NCBI GenBank assembly: GCA_001574975.1
Contig: KQ965815.1
Span: 481 to 64,480, forward strand
DNA length: 64,000 nt
DNA from: Gonapodya prolifera JEL478
Lineage: Eukaryota > Monoblepharomycota > Monoblepharidomycetes > Monoblepharidales > Gonapodyaceae
Direction: 5' to 3'
In this document: positions 59,830 through 64,000 of the stretch, piece by piece
Position numbering within the stretch: the stretch's first letter is position 1
Layout: each line of letters opens with the position of its first letter
Notes under the pieces: generated by a model
What the model saw: only the letters and a program-made list of their open reading frames with translations
Database searches by the model: none
What the model was told of the DNA's origin: nothing
Program-made: the position numbers and the translations under genes

Positions 59830-61107
59830 TCACGGCAAACCTCTCCCAAAGTGAACCTCCTTCCCTACGAGTTCACGCCTGACACGACACAATGCCTCGC
59901 GCCACGCAACACCACCACCAACACCAATGTATTGGTAATCGAGGTCGAACCAGAGACGCCGTGCGGGGAGTATCCTTCCGAGGTTCACCCAAGCAGAGGT
60001 GAGCTCTTCGCTGTCCGCGATCCCTCCACCCAGGACAGTAAAGTGCACGTCAATGACCCCGGGAAGATGCCTTGCGACGGCATTGGCGAAGTTGACCCCA
60101 ATAGAGTTCCAATCCCCAACGTCCCTTGGTTGGACCACAACGCGCAATTTGCGCACACTATCATACGGGCCCGCATATGAACAAATCTGTTTGAAAGGTT
60201 GGTGCGGGTCCAATTCATCATCAGCCTCCGCGTGGAAATAGATGTCTCCAAGCTCCATGAGGTTCGGGAAGTGCTGCACAACGTTCTCAAGTGCCCAACT
60301 GAAAGATACCGCATCGGAGCTACCAGATTGGGGGTAGCAAATAACTTTTCTGATCCTGTTTCGATATTCCGCAGGTGGAGCTAGAGCGTAGAAGGCATGT
60401 TTGATGGAGCGGAATGAGTCCTTCTCCATTATAATGACACTAAACTTCGGACAGACAGTGAAGAGGTTGCGTAAAATTTGGCAGTCAAAGTCTGAGTAAT
60501 TGGGTTGATGAAAGTCAACACGATCCACACTTGGAAATAGTATGCCACTGTGTCCGGTCCACCCTTCCATGATCCGCTTCGTCACCGAAATGTTCCGAAT
60601 AGGGAATTGCACCAATAATTGATGGGTGGAGGGGTGCGCAATCCATTCGTTTGGAAGCAGGGTGAGGGTTGCCCATGTGACAACAGCCCGTACACCCCGA
60701 GCTTGGGCAAGCCTTGCTATGCCATCACCACCAACAATTAAACAATCTAGCAGAGCTTTTTCGATTTGTCTGATGTCAATTGGAAGTGACTCCAAGAAGA
60801 TATTAACTGCACAGCTCACGGGGATTGTTGTTGACGACCGGGACTGTACAGGGCCATTCGAAAGAAACAAATGTACCCCATCGTAGTCTTGGACTCCAGA
60901 AATGACGTTTCGAGCAGTTCGCTGAAGGCGAGGGCGCACAGTCACTTCAATCGGAAGCTTCCCCTCCGGGTCCAGAATGGCGATCGCGACTTGGTGCCAG
61001 GCACGACAGACCAGAGGGAACGTTCCAATGACGTGTCGCCAAAGGCATTTGCGGAAAATGTGATGAAGCACCTCCGCCGGAAGCGATCGAGCTCGAGCAG
61101 ATCGCAT
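59830..61107 (-). CDS. F-box protein, single exon
   Basis: Chosen start MRSARARSLPAEVLHHIFRK at 61107 gives 425 residues; the frame stays open to 61290 but the extra 61 residues have no domain. F-box: SLPAEVLHHIFRKCLWRHVI followed by FPLVCRAWHQVAIAIL, the classic LP.Ell..If....L........VCr.W. The remaining ~370 residues show alternating strands and helices (HPSTHQLLVQFPIRNISVTK; FPNLMELGDIYFHAEADDEL; VRKLRVVVQPRDVGDWNSIG), like worn leucine-rich repeats, without a cysteine module. It therefore belongs to the ordinary F-box/LRR-like type rather than to the Cys-rich family. Likely an SCF substrate receptor; target unknown. Confidence 0.75.
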   Translation of the reverse strand: MRSARARSLPAEVLHHIFRKCLWRHVIGTFPLVCRAWHQVAIAILDPEGKLPIEVTVRPRLQRTARNVISGVQDYDGVHLFLSNGPVQSRSSTTIPVSCAVNIFLESLPIDIRQIEKALLDCLIVGGDGIARLAQARGVRAVVTWATLTLLPNEWIAHPSTHQLLVQFPIRNISVTKRIMEGWTGHSGILFPSVDRVDFHQPNYSDFDCQILRNLFTVCPKFSVIIMEKDSFRSIKHAFYALAPPAEYRNRIRKVICYPQSGSSDAVSFSWALENVVQHFPNLMELGDIYFHAEADDELDPHQPFKQICSYAGPYDSVRKLRVVVQPRDVGDWNSIGVNFANAVARHLPGVIDVHFTVLGGGIADSEELTSAWVNLGRILPARRLWFDLDYQYIGVGGGVAWREALCRVRRELVGKEVHFGRGLP

Positions 61108-61991
61108 CCCTATGGGAGAGATGTCGCAGAGAGGATCGCGAGAAGAGAGACAGGAATCCCTGCTTTTCAGTAAATTCACGCCGGAGGGGAAAAGCAATCC
61201 AGCAGGGCGGATGAGTGGGAAGAGGCAGGACGAGGATCGAACGGCGAACTTCCGACTTGTTTCCCAGGATTGGTAACCATTGGTAACCATGGATGAGTAA
61301 GCAACAGTAAGAGAAGGAAGACATGATTCCGGTATTCACCTTTTTGAGGATGATACCGAATGCTGTTTGGAAAGATTTCGTGAAGGCTGTGATTCTGGCC
61401 ACAGCTGCACGAAGTCACGGTTTGAAAATACACGTGATAATTAAGGCAGAGCGTCATTGCGCTAAAATTGATGCACGACCTTCACTCAATGACCTACTGA
61501 TCCGACTGCGACTACCTGAGCTCCGTCTCAGTCTTCTCGGCGAACTTCCACCACCAAACGAGCATTCGTGCACGTCCAGGCACCGTCTTTGCTCGAGTCG
61601 GCCATCCAGGGACTGCCGAAACCTCAAGTCGCACATTATGCATGACCGACAGGGCCTGTCGCTCTATACCGCGCAGCATTCAACAGTACGTTGTTGTCCC
61701 GATCATGTGCTCCTCCGTGGGCTGGTCACGAACTCGAGGTCCTTGAACGAGCAGTCTGGAGCCACACGTCCAAGGCCCTTGACTCCGAACAGTCTGGCGA
61801 GTTGGAAGAGTAAGCCCCTGAGAAGGTCCGCATTGGTCTTCCCCCGATCTTGCGCTCGTCATGATGTGCACCCTTCCGGCGAGTACAAATGCGTTGACGC
61901 CACTTACGCTCGGGGTGACGGAAGCGATCTTGCGCTGCCCGGATAATCTCGAATTCATGCGACTTTGGCCACCCCACAGGTCCTCAACTCC
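61108..61991. other. Intergenic between divergent genes
   Basis: About 880 bp. Contains a small tandem duplication, GGTAACCATTGGTAACCAT, near 61271-61290. No further gene is supported; it holds the promoters of the F-box gene (-) and of the hydrolase (+). Confidence 0.45.
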
Positions 61992-62870
61992 ATGCCTTCA
62001 CTCCTACTTCTGGGAGACTCTTACACACTCGGAGCTCACTCCGCAGGAGGCGACCACTCCTACGGACTGGCCTTGAAGCGATCCCTTGCTGCAACTCCTC
62101 CGTCGCCTGGTTGGGGTGCGGTCGAGATTGCCGTCGAAGGACAGAGGGGTGATTTTGTTGTCTCTGCCGATTCGAGTGACGGGTTCATGGGAAGGTTGCA
62201 GAAAAGATTGGAAATGGCACTGAGGCCGTTCGAGTGCGTCATTGTTCTCGGAGGTGGGTTGATTTTGCGAAGACTTGAACTTCCGTGAGAAGCTTGACAT
62301 CGTCTCTTCTTCGTCGCGGACAGGAACCAATGATATCGAAGATCCAGCGAAATCTGTGTGTATACTTTGCACGCTACGATTTCCACGTGCAATGTTGATC
62401 ACGAAATTCGGCTGCAGGCGGAAGCTGTCGCCGCCGCTCTCAAAACCGTGTACCAGACTGCTCTCGACCATCACCAGGAAACAAAAGACCTTGCTCTGAG
62501 CGTACTCGACTACCCTGAAGCGCACCTGTGGCCCGAAATGAAAATTCCAGAAAAGCGGGTGCAATTGAACGACCTGATCCGGTAAGTTGGTGGCACTGCT
62601 TCAAGTCTAAGACCCTCGTGACATGAGCGCTGAATGCAAATTCCTTTCAGTGATACCATAGCGGACCCAACACTTTCCCCCGGCCGCTCATTCTTCTTCG
62701 ACATCGCTGTTCGAGTTCCACTCCACGAAAGCGACGGCAAGACACTGACCAAGTGGTACGATCCAGACGGAACGCATTTGACGGTCGAAGGGTATGATAT
62801 GATGGGGGAGTTGATTGCCGAGGAGATTCGGAAGCTGGCTGGAGGTGGGCAAGCGGCGGAAACAAGTTGA
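61992..62870 (+). CDS. SGNH/GDSL-type hydrolase (esterase)
   Basis: Four exons: 61992-62253, 62324-62355 (32 nt), 62418-62581, 62651-62870, all GT-AG and in frame. MPSLLLLGDSYTLGAHSAGG carries the nucleophile block (GDSYT), VIVLGGGTNDIEDPAKS the GGTND block with the oxyanion Asn, and WYDPDGTHLTVEGYDMMGEL the catalytic Asp and His (DxxHLT). About 225 residues, no signal peptide, so probably intracellular. Related proteins hydrolyse acyl esters or act on lipids and acetylated sugars; substrate cannot be told. ATG 61992 was chosen because no earlier in-frame ATG precedes the nucleophile block. Confidence 0.85.
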
Positions 62871-63092
62871 GAGGGTTTATGACGTTTCCGACGGAAACAG
62901 TCTCATGTGATCCAGCAGATCAGAATAAAGTAGTCATATTTGCTATTGCTGAAGTTTGACGTGAAGGTTGGGTCGGCTTATTCATATTTGGGCTAGGGAC
63001 AACCATTTTGCAAACAGCTGTAACTACACTTCACTCGCTTGATCGGATACTTTGAGCCGCAACCCATCCTTTCCTTTCCACCATCCCAAAAA

Positions 63093-64000
63093 ATGCCCGC
63101 GGGCCAAGTAGTCCTCATCGTCGGCGCCAGCACGGGCATCGGAAAGGCCCTCGCGGAGCACCTGCTGTCGTTAGGATTCAAAGTGGTCGTGTCTGGTCGG
63201 TCTGCCGACAAGCTCGCCGCGCAGAAGGAGGCGCTGGGGAAGAAGTACCCCTACGCGAAAGATAATTTCGAGTTTTATGCCGCCGATGTGGTCAGCAAGG
63301 ATGATATGAAGCGGTTGTGGGAGAGGAGGTGGGTCAAATATCCGGATTCCGTTTTGAAAGCATCATCATGAGCTCAATGCGTCCCGAATCACTCCACTTG
63401 CAGTCTGCAGCGATTCGGAATGGTGGACCACCTCATCCTCAACGCCTGGTCGTCTGCGAACCCCGACCCCGCGAAAGGGTCGTGGTGGGAGATGGTCGAT
63501 GCCGAACTCGACTACTGGGAGAGCGATTTGCATACGGGACTTATCGGGCAGATGCGCATCATGAGGCTCGGTGAGTGGAAGGCTGTGAAAGCTCGGTCGG
63601 ACAAGATGAACTCTACCTAAACTGTGTAAACGGTATGGGTAGCGCTGACGCACTGGAGGCGGCATAACCACCCGGGGAACGTCATATGGACAGGAAGTGG
63701 CGTCGGATTCCCGGGGGTTGTGCGTCCACATTACATCTACGCGTGAGTCCTTCCACTCCTTGATCCATTCTCAATATCGTGACATGTCCCAAACCCATTT
63801 CTTCCCCCTGACGCTCTCCCAAAGCACCGTAAAAATGGCCATGATGCGCCTCACTGAAGTCTTCGATGGCTCCGTGCGCTCCAAGGCCTACAAGGGCCCC
63901 CGCATCCGCATGAACGTCGTCGCGCCCGGAACAGTGTACATTGAGAAACGCGCCGCGACGATCGAGGAGGCCACAAAGTTGATGGATCCTGCCAAACTTA
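63093..64000 (+). CDS. Short-chain dehydrogenase/reductase, 3' end cut by window
   Basis: Starts MPAGQVVLIVGASTGIGKAL at 63093 with the TGxxxGIG cofactor motif; VVVSGRSADKLAAQKEALGK and FYAADVVSKDDMKRLWER follow. The next exon has GMVDHLILNAWSS (the NNAG-like strand, here LNAW), then IGQMRIMRL. YIYA | TVKMAMMRLTEVF forms the catalytic YATVK (YxxxK) across an intron whose donor is at about 63741 and acceptor at about 63824. NVVAPGTVYIEKRAA follows, and the window ends in the gene at 64000. Classical SDR fold, NAD(P)H-dependent; substrate unknown. The G of the normal NNAG motif is replaced by Trp, which is unusual. Confidence 0.85.

Overview
The window is nuclear DNA of a fungus with many short introns (mostly 55-150 nt, GT-AG), most likely a zoosporic, flagellated lineage (chytrid-type). 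The strongest pointer is a PLK4-type kinase with its cryptic polo-box region and C-terminal polo box: PLK4 is the centriole-duplication kinase, and Dikarya, which have no centrioles, are generally thought to lack it. A FAM72-like gene, a fungal-type secreted protein ending in a CBM18 chitin-binding module, GCFC/PAXBP1-type and SH3-membrane proteins fit the same picture. I cannot name genus or species.

Layout. 0-5.7 kb is a graveyard of DNA transposons: two different decayed PIF/Harbinger-like transposases, an antisense Lys/Glu-rich accessory ORF and a hAT C-terminal fragment, lying between two copies of a ~130 bp direct repeat; an unidentified broken coding stretch follows. 6-19 kb is ordinary gene space: ceramidase-like membrane protein (-), broken GH53 galactanase (+), calcineurin A (-), 2-oxoglutarate dioxygenase (-) with a probable GC-AG intron, a ~2.4 kb gene-poor stretch and a FAM72 homologue (+). 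19.7-27.4 kb holds an expanded, partly decayed family joining an F-box, a leucine-rich region and a cysteine-rich (likely zinc-binding) C-terminus; a housekeeping pair, mitochondrial uS13 and BUD23, sits inside it head to head with 54 bp between start codons. 28-37 kb encodes surface and nuclear proteins: a cysteine-module membrane protein, PAXBP1/GCFC, a signal-TM-SH3 protein, and a proline-linker wall protein with duplicated beta-sandwich modules and a CBM18.

37.7-41.6 kb is the deubiquitinase USP5/Ubp14; one intron carries a ~190 bp hairpin-rich insertion with GNRA-like tetraloops. 41.8-45.6 kb is a tandem pair of F-box/ankyrin genes, the second decayed. An exostosin-type glycosyltransferase (-), PLK4 (-), another F-box/Cys-rich gene (-) and a copper-ATPase relic (+) truncated where it meets that F-box gene follow. 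The right end has Rab11 (with a 21 nt P-loop exon), a single-exon F-box protein, an SGNH/GDSL hydrolase and the start of a short-chain dehydrogenase cut by the window edge.

Ubiquitin-related genes are over-represented: at least eight F-box loci plus USP5. Neighbouring genes otherwise look unrelated in pathway, as usual in fungi. All splice junctions were read by eye and all family calls rest on motif recognition without database searches.
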